The notes under the pieces: model-generated
The model's database searches: none
What the model saw: only the letters and a program-made list of their open reading frames with translations
What the model was told of the DNA's origin: nothing
Made by a program: the position numbers and the translations under genes
In this document: in pieces, positions 23,052 to 31,514 of the stretch
Layout of the letters: each line of letters opens with the position of its first letter
How positions within the stretch are numbered: the first letter of the stretch is position 1
Source of the DNA: Flavobacteriales bacterium
GTDB lineage: Bacteria; Bacteroidota; Bacteroidia; Flavobacteriales_F; PHOS-HE28
Direction: 5' to 3'
Length of the DNA stretch: 64,000 nt
NCBI GenBank assembly: GCA_023382455.1
Contig: JAHDVX010000010.1
Coordinates: forward strand, 55,615 to 119,614

Positions 23052-23615
23052 ATGGTGAGCGACGCCCTCATCGCCGGTTGCATCCGCAAGGACCCCCGGG
23101 CGGAGCATGAGCTGTACCGGGCACTGTACCCGCTGATGATGGGCATCTGCTCCCGCTACGAACGCAATCGCCAGGATGCCACAGCACGGATGAACGAAGG
23201 CTTCCTCAAGGTGCTGTTGAACCTGGCGAAACGAAGGCCCGAAGTCCCCTTCGAAGCATGGGTGAGGCGCATCATCATCAATACGGTGATCGATGGGTTC
23301 CGCAAGGAAAAAGAACGAAAAACACGGGAAAGCATGGATGCCCCGATGGATGGCCATGGCAGCACCGAGGTGAACGATTACCTGCGGCAGATGGAGGCCG
23401 AGGCCTTCGCGCAACTGCTGCACCAGGTGCCGGACATGTCGCGCAAGGTGTTCAACCTCTTCGCCATTGATGGCTACGGCCACGCGGAGATCGCGGCCAT
23501 GCTCGGCATCAGCGAGGGCACCTCCAAATGGCACGTGAGCCATGCGCGTGGCCTGTTGCAGGAAGCCATCGCCGGGCTGGCGCGAAAGGCTCCCAAAAAG
23601 ACCGCCTTACCATGA
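23052..23615 (+). CDS. ECF-type RNA polymerase sigma factor
   Basis: 187 residues. Region 2 is seen in ELYRALYPLMMGICSRYERN and PFEAWVRRIIINTVIDGFRK; region 4 is a helix-turn-helix in DGYGHAEIAAMLGISEGTSK and WHVSHARGLLQ. It would direct RNA polymerase to a specific regulon. Its stop overlaps the start of the next gene by 4 bases (ATGA), and that gene begins like an anti-sigma or membrane regulator, so the pair probably acts together. It lies 12 bases beyond the preceding terminator hairpin. Confidence 0.9.
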   Translation: MVSDALIAGCIRKDPRAEHELYRALYPLMMGICSRYERNRQDATARMNEGFLKVLLNLAKRRPEVPFEAWVRRIIINTVIDGFRKEKERKTRESMDAPMDGHGSTEVNDYLRQMEAEAFAQLLHQVPDMSRKVFNLFAIDGYGHAEIAAMLGISEGTSKWHVSHARGLLQEAIAGLARKAPKKTALP

Positions 23616-25288
23616 GCATCAACGAGGAATTCGACGAGCTCGCACGCCGCAAAATGGCGGAGCGGGACTTCCACTTCCAGGAAGCGGACTGGCACGCCGC
23701 GCGGGCGCTGATCGATGCTGAACGCGGAAGCCGCAAGGCGTGGCCGTGGTACCTCGGTGCAGCATTGCTCCTGATCTCCGGCAGCCTGTGGTATTGGAAT
23801 GGGTCCACCGAAAAGGGTTCCGCGCAAACGGCGCCGGTGGCAGCCCAAGCAGTGATCACGTCGCAACAGGAGCCCACCACCGCATCCGCGGAAGATGCAT
23901 CCGCCAAGGAATCCGCATCGCGATCGTTGACGCCTGCTTCTGTTCCCCAGCGTGAAGAGGCTGTTGGACCAACACGGATCCCTACGCCAAAAGCCACAGC
24001 GGATGCCAGCGCATCAAGCATGGAATCCCCGGCGCAACGCAAAAAGGCGGAAAGCCAATCCGTGATTTCAACCGCCGCTGCTTCCAACCCAAGCCGCCAT
24101 GTGTCACCACGAGCGGTACCACAGGAAGACCACGCTGCGATCACCACCGGAAAGCCCGGGACCGCAACGGCCGATGATCAGCGCATGAGCGAAGTGCCCT
24201 CCTCCATGAAAAGCAAGGGCGATGCAGGGGATCGACCTGCCACCGGAAAAGCCATCGCCGAGGAACCACCGAAACCGGCCCCAATACAAAACACCGTCAC
24301 CTCCTCAACACAACAAAAGCAATCCGCCAACACGTCCGGAAATTCTTCCACAGTAGCGCAGGAACGCGCAAGGACACCGGTGCAAGTTGCTCCACCGTCA
24401 TCGCCAGAAACCCCGACAACAGCGGTTTCCACGCAGGATAGCACTTCCGCGGGCATCGTTCATCCGGCACCTTCCGATTCCGCAGCTTCCACACCGACAC
24501 CGGCTGTGCCGCCGCTGGTGCCGGAACGCGCACCCTGGGAGATCGGCATCCTGGGCGGTTGGTCGCAGACACAAAGCCGGTACAGCGGCGGCGGAAGTGA
24601 AGCGTGGTCCGGCACCATCCACGGGGAAGGCAGTCCCGTGTTCGGCGCGGAGATCATGCACATGGGCCGCAACATCGGATTGGGCACCGGCCTCCACTAC
24701 GGCAGCTATGCAGAGCGGCTCCGTGCGCCTGCCGTGGAACGCACCACCACGAGCCTGCAGGACCATTGGTTCCTTGCCGCCATCGATACCACGGTGCTGG
24801 TGATCACGGACACACTTCCTGGCAATCCGGCGAGCTATACGGGAACGAACGTGACCACCACCATCCAGGTGCTGATGAATAGCCCCGACACCGTGGTGAC
24901 CACGCAACGCGTTCGTGATGCACGCGACCAGGTGAACCGCGTGAGCTACCTGGAAATCCCCTTACTGCTGGACGCGCACCTGGTGCAAGGCCGTTGGAGC
25001 CTGGGCCTGCGCGGTGGCCCCACCTTGGGCCTGCTCACAAGCAGGCGCGGTGCGGTGCCCAACGCCACGGAGGATGGATACGTGAACTTCACCGAGCAAC
25101 CGTTCCGCGAACTGGTGTTGGGCTACACGGCACGTGCCTACGTACACTATCGCTTCAACGCGGCGTGGTCCGTGGGGCTGGGGCCGGTGTTACGCGGGCT
25201 GCTTTCCAACAGCCTGGGCGATGGCGCGCTGGAACGGCGGAACTCCGCGCTGGGCGCGATGATGAGCCTGAGTTACCGATTGCGCTGA
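23612..25288 (+). CDS. Sigma-linked membrane protein with a C-terminal outer-membrane-barrel-like domain
   Basis: 558 residues from the ATG that overlaps the sigma stop. Residues 1-47 are cytoplasmic in character (EEFDELARRKMAERDFHF). A single transmembrane helix follows at about 48-66 (WPWYLGAALLLISGSLWYW). Residues about 70-320 are a low-complexity linker rich in Ala, Ser, Thr, Pro and Gln. Residues about 325-558 resemble a barrel (EIGILGGWSQTQSRYSGGGS, LGLRGGPTLGLL, then GAMMSLSYRLR with a terminal aromatic pattern). If both readings are right, one chain spans inner membrane, periplasm and outer membrane, a layout suited to signalling from surface to sigma factor. The role is inferred. Confidence 0.75.
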   Translation: MSINEEFDELARRKMAERDFHFQEADWHAARALIDAERGSRKAWPWYLGAALLLISGSLWYWNGSTEKGSAQTAPVAAQAVITSQQEPTTASAEDASAKESASRSLTPASVPQREEAVGPTRIPTPKATADASASSMESPAQRKKAESQSVISTAAASNPSRHVSPRAVPQEDHAAITTGKPGTATADDQRMSEVPSSMKSKGDAGDRPATGKAIAEEPPKPAPIQNTVTSSTQQKQSANTSGNSSTVAQERARTPVQVAPPSSPETPTTAVSTQDSTSAGIVHPAPSDSAASTPTPAVPPLVPERAPWEIGILGGWSQTQSRYSGGGSEAWSGTIHGEGSPVFGAEIMHMGRNIGLGTGLHYGSYAERLRAPAVERTTTSLQDHWFLAAIDTTVLVITDTLPGNPASYTGTNVTTTIQVLMNSPDTVVTTQRVRDARDQVNRVSYLEIPLLLDAHLVQGRWSLGLRGGPTLGLLTSRRGAVPNATEDGYVNFTEQPFRELVLGYTARAYVHYRFNAAWSVGLGPVLRGLLSNSLGDGALERRNSALGAMMSLSYRLR

Positions 25289-25303
25289 GCAGCAACACCG
25301 CGC

Positions 25304-25576
25304 TCACTCCAGCTCGTCGCAGGTGAAGCCGTGGCCTTCCAGCAGGGCCTGCACGCGTTCACGCACCAGCCCGGGCGAATCCACGCGCAGGATCCGGTCG
25401 CGGTCCTCCAGGTCGAAATTCCATTCGCCGCCACCGTGCATCAGCAGGTCCAGTTGGGGCCGCAACAGCTCCACCTGGGCCCCGTGCTGCACCGAGGTAC
25501 GGAACACCAGCACCGGAGCGACCGCTTCTGCCCGGTTCATCATCCCTTTCATCTCCTTGTTCACTGCTGCCACCAT
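25304..25576 (-). CDS. Small conserved-type protein, unknown
   Basis: Up to 90 residues; Met 9 (25552) or Met 12-13 are also possible starts. The core reads VLVFRTSVQHGAQVELLRPQ, then GGGEWNFDLEDRDRILRV and ends HGFTCDELE. The alternation of a strand, helix, strand and helix recalls a ferredoxin-like fold as in heavy-metal-associated domains, but no CxxC is present, so metal transfer is unlikely. It is the third gene of a minus-strand set after a sigma factor and a small membrane protein, 41 bases apart, suggesting one operon. Confidence 0.65.
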   Translation of the reverse strand: MVAAVNKEMKGMMNRAEAVAPVLVFRTSVQHGAQVELLRPQLDLLMHGGGEWNFDLEDRDRILRVDSPGLVRERVQALLEGHGFTCDELE

Positions 25577-25616
25577 TGTTCCTCCATTGCATGTGACGCG
25601 TCGAGTACGCTTGTTG

Positions 25617-26021
25617 TTACTGCTCCCCTTCCCTCCGGTGGTGGCAGCGTTCCTTCCATTCGGCCTTCATCCGGGCCTGCTCCTCCGGGCTCAAGGCCTT
25701 CCATTTCTCGCGCCATTCGCGGCGGCGCTCCTTCCACTGTTCGCGCTCCTCCTCCGAGAGGTTGCGCCACCAGGCCGTGCGCATGTGTTCGTGGTGCCGC
25801 GCCCAGGGCGGTCCACCGGGGCCGCAACGCTTGCCGGGGAAGCCGCTGAAGAGGATCTTGCACAGCACCAACAGGCCCATGGCCTTCCAGTAGGTGAGGG
25901 CTGCCCAGCCGGTGATGCCGGGGACGATCGCGTTCCACAGCAGCATCACCACCAGGCTGAAGATCGCGACGGCGACGAGCGGGATCAAGGGGAAAAGCCA
26001 GTAACGGCGGAACGGTTTCAT
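25617..26021 (-). CDS. Small membrane protein of the sigma factor operon
   Basis: 134 residues. Two hydrophobic segments (about residues 8-30 and 40-60) are followed by a strongly charged C-terminal helix (SEEEREQWKERRREWREKWK onward) and a His/Arg tail. It starts 28 bases after the sigma factor stop, so it is probably co-transcribed. The basic, coiled-coil-like tail could act as a sensor or an anti-sigma-like partner, in the manner of Spy/CpxP-type heavy-residue helices, but this is only a guess. Confidence 0.7.
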   Translation of the reverse strand: MKPFRRYWLFPLIPLVAVAIFSLVVMLLWNAIVPGITGWAALTYWKAMGLLVLCKILFSGFPGKRCGPGGPPWARHHEHMRTAWWRNLSEEEREQWKERRREWREKWKALSPEEQARMKAEWKERCHHRREGEQ

Positions 26022-26048
26022 GGTTCTTTCGGTCTTGGGGCCTGTTGT

Positions 26049-26609
26049 TCAAAGGCCGGTCAGTTCATGGTAAATGGTCTCCATCCGCTCGCGCAGGTGC
26101 TGCACCGCGTAGCGCTTGCGGGAGATGATCGTCTTGATGTTCTCGCCCTGCTCCTCGGCGATCTCGCGCAGGGTCTTTTCCTCCAGCTCGTTCTGCACGA
26201 AGACCAGGCGCTGGTTATCGGGCAGTTCGGCCAAGGCGTCCTCCAACTCCAGCCAGAAGGCCTCGCGCAGCATCCGCAGGTCCGGCTCATCCTCCACGGC
26301 CAGGAACAGCTCGGCCATGCTCCACTCGCCGTCCTCATCCTCCACGGCCAGATCCTCCAGCGCCTCGGTGCGGCCCTTGCGGTACCGGTCGATGATCTTG
26401 TTGCGGGCCACCCGGTACAGCCAGCCGCTCATCTGCCCGATGGCCTCCACCTCCGGCTGGCTGCTCAACTGCGCCCACACGTCCTGGAGCAGGTCCTCCG
26501 CATCGGCATCCGTGGGCACCCGCGCCCGGATGAAGCCGAACAACGCCCGCCCATACTTCGCCACCGCACCGCTGATGCCACCCTCCCTCCGGGTCATGAC
26601 CTGTTCCAT
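26049..26609 (-). CDS. ECF-type RNA polymerase sigma factor
   Basis: 186 residues from Met at 26609 (MEQVMTRREGG); Met at 26597 is the alternative. Region 2: ADAEDLLQDVWAQL and GWLYRVARNKIIDRYRKGR. Region 4: LPDNQRLVFVQNELEEKTLR and EIAEEQGENIKTIISRKRYA. The two regions are joined by an acidic linker (AVEDEDGEWSM). The frame is open to 26915, but that upstream part crosses the attachment-like repeat and the hsdR start on the other strand and looks non-coding. First gene of a minus-strand trio. Confidence 0.92.
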   Translation of the reverse strand: MEQVMTRREGGISGAVAKYGRALFGFIRARVPTDADAEDLLQDVWAQLSSQPEVEAIGQMSGWLYRVARNKIIDRYRKGRTEALEDLAVEDEDGEWSMAELFLAVEDEPDLRMLREAFWLELEDALAELPDNQRLVFVQNELEEKTLREIAEEQGENIKTIISRKRYAVQHLRERMETIYHELTGL

Positions 26610-26729
26610 CCGTTCGGGCTCCACAAAGGTGAGGACGGATGGCGGCACGAAATACGCTAACCCCCACCCGCAACCCGCGAAAAATGGGACAAGCGGACCT
26701 GCGCCAGGAACAATGAGGCACCCGGGCAC

Positions 26730-26793
26730 CGGCCCTACCCCCTCAGCACCGCCCCCACTTCCTTCTCGAAGGCCGTGCGGATGCGGGCCATGG
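26730..26793. repeat. Left 64-bp direct repeat, copy of the pheT 3' end
   Basis: Matches 42696-42759 at 63 of 64 bases in the same orientation. Read on the minus strand it would encode MARIRTAFEKEVGAVLRG and a stop, the last 18 residues of PheT with a single His-to-Arg change. There is no pheT body next to it, so it is a displaced gene end, as left by site-specific integration. Confidence 0.9.
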
Positions 26794-26820
26794 TGGGATC
26801 CGACTAAATTGCTGCCGCCC

Positions 26821-29628
26821 ATGCAGCAGGAAAGTCCCGAAGAGAAGGCGCGGAACATCATCGACCGCCTGTTGAAGGAGGCCGGTTGGGTGGTGCAGAA
26901 TAAGAAGGACCTCAACCCCTCGGCTGCGCTGGGCGTGGCCGTGCGCGAGTACGATACCGATGTGGGTCCGGCGGACTACATCCTTTTCGTGGACCGGCAG
27001 CCCGTGGGCGTGGTGGAGGCCAAGAAGCCCGACGAGGGCGTGCGCTTCACCGTGCACGAGGAACAGGCCGAGGGCTACGCCACCGCCAAGCTGCGCTGGA
27101 CCATCGGGCAGCACACCTTGCCATTCTGCTACCTGAGCACGGGCGAGATCACCAAGCATTGGGACCTGCGAGACCCGAAACCGCGGGCGCGGGAGGTGTT
27201 CAGCTTCCACCAGCCGGAGACCCTGCGCGAATGGCTGAAGGAGGAGAGTTTACGCAGCCGCCTCACCACGTTCCCCGCGCTGGACCCCGCAGGGCTGCGC
27301 GAATGCCAGGTGAACGCCATCACCAACCTGGAGAAGAGCCTGAGCCAGAACAAGCCGCGCGCCTTGGTGCAAATGGCCACGGGCAGCGGCAAGACCTTCA
27401 CCGCCATCACCAGCGTGTACCGCCTGCTGAAGCCGCCCGTGCGGATGAAACGCATCCTCTTCCTGGTGGACACCAGGAACCTGGGCGAGCAGGCCGAGCA
27501 GGAGTTCCAGAGCTACACCCCCAACGACGACCGCCGCAAGTTCACCGAGCTCTACACCGTGCAGCGGCTCTCCGGCCGCTTCATCGACCCCGGTGCGCAG
27601 GTGTGCATCAGCACCATCCAGCGTATGTACAGCATCCTGCAGGGCGAAGAGCTGGCCGAAGGCGCCGAGGAGGCTTCGGCAGCGGAGGTGGCCCGCGCGG
27701 TGGCCGGGACGGGATCTGTACGGGCGCATCATGATGCGCCCTCCGCTCCGGCCCCTGTGGCATACAATGCCACCTATCCACCGGAATTCTTCGATCTCAT
27801 CATCATCGACGAGTGCCACCGCAGCATCTACAACCTGTGGCGGCAGGTGCTGGAGTACTTCGATGCCTACCTCGTGGGACTCACCGCCACGCCCGATGCG
27901 CGCACCTATGCCTTCTTCAACGAGAACGTGGTGAGCGAGTACACCCACGAGCAGGCCGTGGCCGATGGCGTGAACGTGGGCTACGACGAGTACCTCATCG
28001 AAACGCGCATCACCAAGCAGGGCGAAACGATCAAGGCGCAGCAGCAGATCGACAAGCGCGACCGCCTTACCCGCAAGCGCCGCTGGGAGCAAGCCGATGA
28101 GGACATCACCTACACCGCCGGGCAGCTGGACCGCGATGTGGTGAACCCCAGCCAGATCCGCACGGTGATCCGCGCCTTCAAGCAGGCCGTGGAGACCGAG
28201 ATCTTCCCCTACCGCACCGAGGTGCCCAAGACCCTCATCTTCGCCAAGAGCGACAGCCACGCCGACGATATCATCCAGATCGTGCGCGAGGAGTACGGCG
28301 AGGGCAACGACTTCTGCAAGAAGATCACCTACAACACCAAGGAAGATCCCAAGAGCCTGCTGTCCCGTTTCCGCAACCAGTACTACCCGCGCATCGCCGT
28401 CACCGTGGACATGATCGCCACCGGCACCGACGTGAAGGCCATCGAGTGCCTGCTCTTCATGCGCGATGTGAAGAGCCGCAACTACTTCGAGCAGATGAAG
28501 GGCCGCGGCACCCGCACCCTCGACCTCGACGGCCTGCGCAAGGTGACCCCCAGCGCCACCACCAACAAGACCCACTTCGTACTGGTGGATGCCGTGGGCG
28601 TCACCCAAAGCCTGAAGACCGACAGCCGCCCGCTGGAGCGCAACCCCGGCGTAAGCCTGAAGGACCTGATGATGCAAGTGGTGATGGGGAACCGCGACCC
28701 CGATACGCTCACCAGCCTGGCCAACCGCCTCACGCGGATGGAGAAGCAGCTCAGCCCGAAGGAGAAGGAGGAATTCACAGCACGGGCCGGTGGCCGTACC
28801 ATACAGAAAGTGGTGAGCGAACTGCTGAACGCCTACGATCCGGATGTGGCGGCGGCAGCGCCCGCCGTTGACCTGCCGAAACAGGCCACCGCCGTGTTCG
28901 ACGATGGCGCCTTCCGCGACTACGTGGAGAACGTGCGCAGGAAGTACGAGCAGATCATCGACACGGCCAACCGCGACGAGGTGCTCTACGCCGGTGCCAG
29001 CGATCAAGCCCGGGAACGTGCCGAGGGCGTGGTGAAGACCTTCCGCCAGTTCCTGGCCGAGAAGCGCGACGAGCTCACCGCCCTGCGCATCTGGTACGGG
29101 CAGCCCTACCGGCGGAAGGAAGTGACCTTCCGGATGGTGCAGGAAGTGGCCGAGGCGCTGCAACGACCGCCCTACAACTTGAATCTGGAGATGGTGTGGA
29201 ACGCCTATGAGCGGGCGGTTGCCGGTTCCCGGTTGTCAGTTGACGGGCTGCCGACCACCCGGCCTGACAACCAACAACCGACAACGGACAACAAGCGCTC
29301 CGCCCAACGGCAACTCACGGATCTCGTGGCCTTGATCCGCTTCGAGCTGGGCGTGGACACCGAATTGCGCCCCTACGCCGAAACCGTGCGGAAGAACTTC
29401 CAGGAGTGGGTGTTCCGCAAACAGGCGGGCAACGTGAAGTTCACTGAGGCGCAGATGGCGTGGCTCCGCCAGTTGCGCGACTTCATCGTCGAGAGCATCC
29501 ACCTGGAGCGCGACGACCTGGAGCTGGGCACCCTGGGCCAACAAGGCGGGCTGGCGCGCATGCACCAGCTCTTCGGCGAAGGCATGGACGGGATCATTGA
29601 TGAGTTGAACGAAGTGTTGGCGGCGTGA
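26821..29628 (+). CDS. hsdR: Type I restriction enzyme R subunit with in-frame repeat inserts
   Basis: 935 residues from ATG 26821. Translocates and cuts unmodified DNA with HsdM and HsdS. An N-terminal PD-(D/E)XK nuclease is seen at GPADYILFVDRQPVGVVEAK (residues about 50-70). The SF2 helicase core has QMATGSGKTF (Walker A, near 182), IIIDECHRS (near 330), GLTATPDA and QMKGRGTR (motif VI). The C-terminal part is the usual helical domain. Two stretches look foreign to the family: TGSVRAHHDAPSAP (near residues 297-310) and SRLSVDGLPTTRPDNQQPTT (near 802-825), each encoded by repeat-like DNA and leaving the frame intact. First gene of the island. Confidence 0.93.
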   Translation: MQQESPEEKARNIIDRLLKEAGWVVQNKKDLNPSAALGVAVREYDTDVGPADYILFVDRQPVGVVEAKKPDEGVRFTVHEEQAEGYATAKLRWTIGQHTLPFCYLSTGEITKHWDLRDPKPRAREVFSFHQPETLREWLKEESLRSRLTTFPALDPAGLRECQVNAITNLEKSLSQNKPRALVQMATGSGKTFTAITSVYRLLKPPVRMKRILFLVDTRNLGEQAEQEFQSYTPNDDRRKFTELYTVQRLSGRFIDPGAQVCISTIQRMYSILQGEELAEGAEEASAAEVARAVAGTGSVRAHHDAPSAPAPVAYNATYPPEFFDLIIIDECHRSIYNLWRQVLEYFDAYLVGLTATPDARTYAFFNENVVSEYTHEQAVADGVNVGYDEYLIETRITKQGETIKAQQQIDKRDRLTRKRRWEQADEDITYTAGQLDRDVVNPSQIRTVIRAFKQAVETEIFPYRTEVPKTLIFAKSDSHADDIIQIVREEYGEGNDFCKKITYNTKEDPKSLLSRFRNQYYPRIAVTVDMIATGTDVKAIECLLFMRDVKSRNYFEQMKGRGTRTLDLDGLRKVTPSATTNKTHFVLVDAVGVTQSLKTDSRPLERNPGVSLKDLMMQVVMGNRDPDTLTSLANRLTRMEKQLSPKEKEEFTARAGGRTIQKVVSELLNAYDPDVAAAAPAVDLPKQATAVFDDGAFRDYVENVRRKYEQIIDTANRDEVLYAGASDQARERAEGVVKTFRQFLAEKRDELTALRIWYGQPYRRKEVTFRMVQEVAEALQRPPYNLNLEMVWNAYERAVAGSRLSVDGLPTTRPDNQQPTTDNKRSAQRQLTDLVALIRFELGVDTELRPYAETVRKNFQEWVFRKQAGNVKFTEAQMAWLRQLRDFIVESIHLERDDLELGTLGQQGGLARMHQLFGEGMDGIIDELNEVLAA
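27709..27748. repeat. Palindromic element in hsdR
   Basis: A perfect 20-bp palindrome without loop (27722-27741, GGGCGCATCATGATGCGCCC), preceded by GGGATCTGTAC. It lies in frame between EVARAVAG and the conserved YNATYPPEFFDLIIIDECH block. The wording resembles dispersed palindromes with GGGGCG/CGCCCC arms seen in many environmental bacterial genomes. Confidence 0.65.
29225..29300. repeat. CAAC-rich repeat insert in hsdR
   Basis: In-frame segment with a 9-bp inverted repeat (GGTTGTCAG at 29231-29239 with CTGACAACC at 29264-29272), followed by ACAACCGACAACGGACAACA. Closely similar strings sit between genes at 11450-11556. It encodes a Pro/Thr/Gln/Asn-rich stretch unlike the surrounding helical domain. 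Confidence 0.65.
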
Positions 29629-29629
29629 T

Positions 29630-30763
29630 ATGGCCCAGAAGAAAGGCGATAGCACCAGCACGATCCTTGCGGCTCATTCCCGCGCCAAAGTGGAACTGTT
29701 CAAGGTCTACCTCGGCACCTATTTGAACATCCTTGAACGAGCCGAGCACATCAACCACCTGAACTTCTTCGATCTCTGTGCCGGGGAAGGTTTATACGCT
29801 GATGGTGGCAAGGGCAGTCCGGTGATGATCATGGAAACGATCAGGGAGCACTACTTCGCGAACAAGAAGCAGTGCATTCCCATTGATGTCTATTTCAACG
29901 ACCCCGGCATGTCCCAGATCGAACCTGGACGGCTGAAGATCGACCGGGTGAAGGAAGCCGTGGAGAAGCCTTTCCGACCATCGACGGTCAATGTCCACTT
30001 TGCGGCTGAAGGATATACCGAGATCCTGTGCGATGTAAAACGACAGGCGAACGGGCTGAAGTCGAACGAACGGGCCATCGTATTCATCGACCCCTGGGGC
30101 TATAAGGACATCAAGCCCGACGACCTGATTGAACTGATGCAGAACAAGCGCACGGAGGTGCTGCTCTTTCTGCCAACGGCCGACATGCATCGGTTCGCGG
30201 ACAAGTCGCTCAGTGATGAGGACTTCCCCGGTGGCCGCCCGTTGCGGAACTTCCTGCAAGCCCTGTACCGAACAAGTGCACCGGACAGCACCTCATCGCT
30301 GGCGTTCGCAGATTCCCTGTTGAAGCGGTTCCGCTTGTTGCCGGAGATCAGGTTCGCCGACAAGTTCACCTTGGAGCGCGACAAAGGCCGCTACTTCTGC
30401 CTGTACTTCTTCACCAGCCATCCGCTCGGTCTTCAGAAGATGGTGGAAGCCAAGTGGGCCATGGACGAGAAAAACGGTCGCGGGTTCACCCTACCGAACC
30501 CCCAGGGAGACCTGTTCGACGGATACCAGCATTCCGACTACCCGGACCTAGTCAAGGCTGAGCTCTTCCAGCGCGGCGGCATGACCAATGCCGAACTGAA
30601 GCTGTTCGGGTTGGAACTGGGGTATCTGCCCAAGCATAGCAAGGAGCTGCTACAACAGTGGAAGGATCAGGGTATACTTGAGGTCGAGGCACTTGACGAA
30701 CTTTCCGTCAAAGGCTTCTACCTTGACAACGACAAGCGACGCATCAAGATCAAACTGAAGTAG
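29630..30763 (+). CDS. TcmP family protein (three-Cys-motif partner)
   Basis: 377 residues, starting 1 base after the hsdR stop. Residues about 42-56 read HLNFFDLCAGEGLYADGG, like the nucleotide-binding loop of a methyltransferase, and about 150-158 read FIDPWGYKD, the DPxG-type motif typical of TcmP. Members are found next to Gp37/Gp68 proteins carrying a three-Cys motif, and the next gene here is exactly that, 3 bases away. The biochemical function is not established to my knowledge. The Rossmann-like features suggest a nucleotide- or SAM-binding enzyme. The operon layout places it between hsdR and hsdS, so it travels with the restriction system. Confidence 0.8.
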   Translation: MAQKKGDSTSTILAAHSRAKVELFKVYLGTYLNILERAEHINHLNFFDLCAGEGLYADGGKGSPVMIMETIREHYFANKKQCIPIDVYFNDPGMSQIEPGRLKIDRVKEAVEKPFRPSTVNVHFAAEGYTEILCDVKRQANGLKSNERAIVFIDPWGYKDIKPDDLIELMQNKRTEVLLFLPTADMHRFADKSLSDEDFPGGRPLRNFLQALYRTSAPDSTSSLAFADSLLKRFRLLPEIRFADKFTLERDKGRYFCLYFFTSHPLGLQKMVEAKWAMDEKNGRGFTLPNPQGDLFDGYQHSDYPDLVKAELFQRGGMTNAELKLFGLELGYLPKHSKELLQQWKDQGILEVEALDELSVKGFYLDNDKRRIKIKLK

Positions 30764-30766
30764 GCC

Positions 30767-31492
30767 ATGGCACAGAGCAGCATCGAATGGACCGAGATGA
30801 CCTGGAACCCCACCACGGGTTGCAACAAGCTGAGCGCGGGCTGTAAATTCTGCTACGCCGAGGTGATGAGCCGCCGCCTGCAGGCCATGGGCGTGGAGAA
30901 GTACAAGGACAACTTCAAGCTGCGCATACACGAAAAGGAACTGGAGCTGCCCTACACCTGGAAAAAGCCCAAGGTGGTGTTCGTGAACAGCATGAGCGAC
31001 CTCTTCCATAAGGACGTGCCCATCGCCTTCATCCAAAAGGTGTTCAAGGTGATGAAGGAGAACCCGCAACATGTCTTCCAGGTGCTTACCAAGCGGGCCG
31101 ACGTGCTGCGCTACTACGACAGCGAAGGCTGGCTGGAGTGGACGCACAACATCTGGATGGGCGTGAGCGTGGAGGACAAGCGCGTGATGCGCCGCGTGGA
31201 CCTGCTGCGCGGAACCGGCGCCCGCGTGAAGTTCCTCAGCTGCGAACCACTGATCGGCCCGCTGCCGGACATGGACCTCACGGGCATCGATTGGGTGATC
31301 GTGGGCGGCGAGAGCGGCCGCAAGCCCCGCCGCATGGACCCCGACTGGGTGCTGGACATCAAGGACCAGTGCGAGCGTGCCGATGTGGCCTTCTTCTTCA
31401 AGCAATGGGGCGGCACCAATAAGAAGGCGGCCGGGCGCGAGCTGGAGGGCCGCACCTACGATGAGATGCCGGAGCTGGCGCACATGATCTGA
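30767..31492 (+). CDS. Phage Gp37/Gp68-like (DUF5131) three-Cys protein
   Basis: 241 residues. The N-terminal WNPTTGCNKLSAGCKFCYAE carries the three-cysteine motif (C-x5-C-x2-C after TTG) that names the partner family TcmP, encoded just upstream. Further blocks are VVFVNSMSDLFH, VLTKRAD, WMGVSVED, KFLSCEPLIGPL and WVIVGGESGRKPR. The Cys arrangement and the order of strands recall radical SAM enzymes, so an Fe-S cluster is plausible but unproven. With TcmP it forms a two-gene cassette inside a type I restriction locus; whether it modifies DNA, RNA or protein is unknown. Confidence 0.85.
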   Translation: MAQSSIEWTEMTWNPTTGCNKLSAGCKFCYAEVMSRRLQAMGVEKYKDNFKLRIHEKELELPYTWKKPKVVFVNSMSDLFHKDVPIAFIQKVFKVMKENPQHVFQVLTKRADVLRYYDSEGWLEWTHNIWMGVSVEDKRVMRRVDLLRGTGARVKFLSCEPLIGPLPDMDLTGIDWVIVGGESGRKPRRMDPDWVLDIKDQCERADVAFFFKQWGGTNKKAAGRELEGRTYDEMPELAHMI

Positions 31493-31514
31493 ACATCGAG
31501 TCAGCCTGGATCAA

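Noticed and set aside
26049..26915. The longer frame of the sigma factor, starting at 26915
   Set aside because: The extra 102 residues run antisense through the hsdR start and the pheT-tail repeat, and the sigma fold begins after 26609.
30767..31492. Calling the Gp37/Gp68-like protein a radical SAM enzyme
   Set aside because: The cysteine spacing is C-x5-C-x2-C and not the canonical C-x3-C-x2-C, so only an Fe-S possibility is noted.
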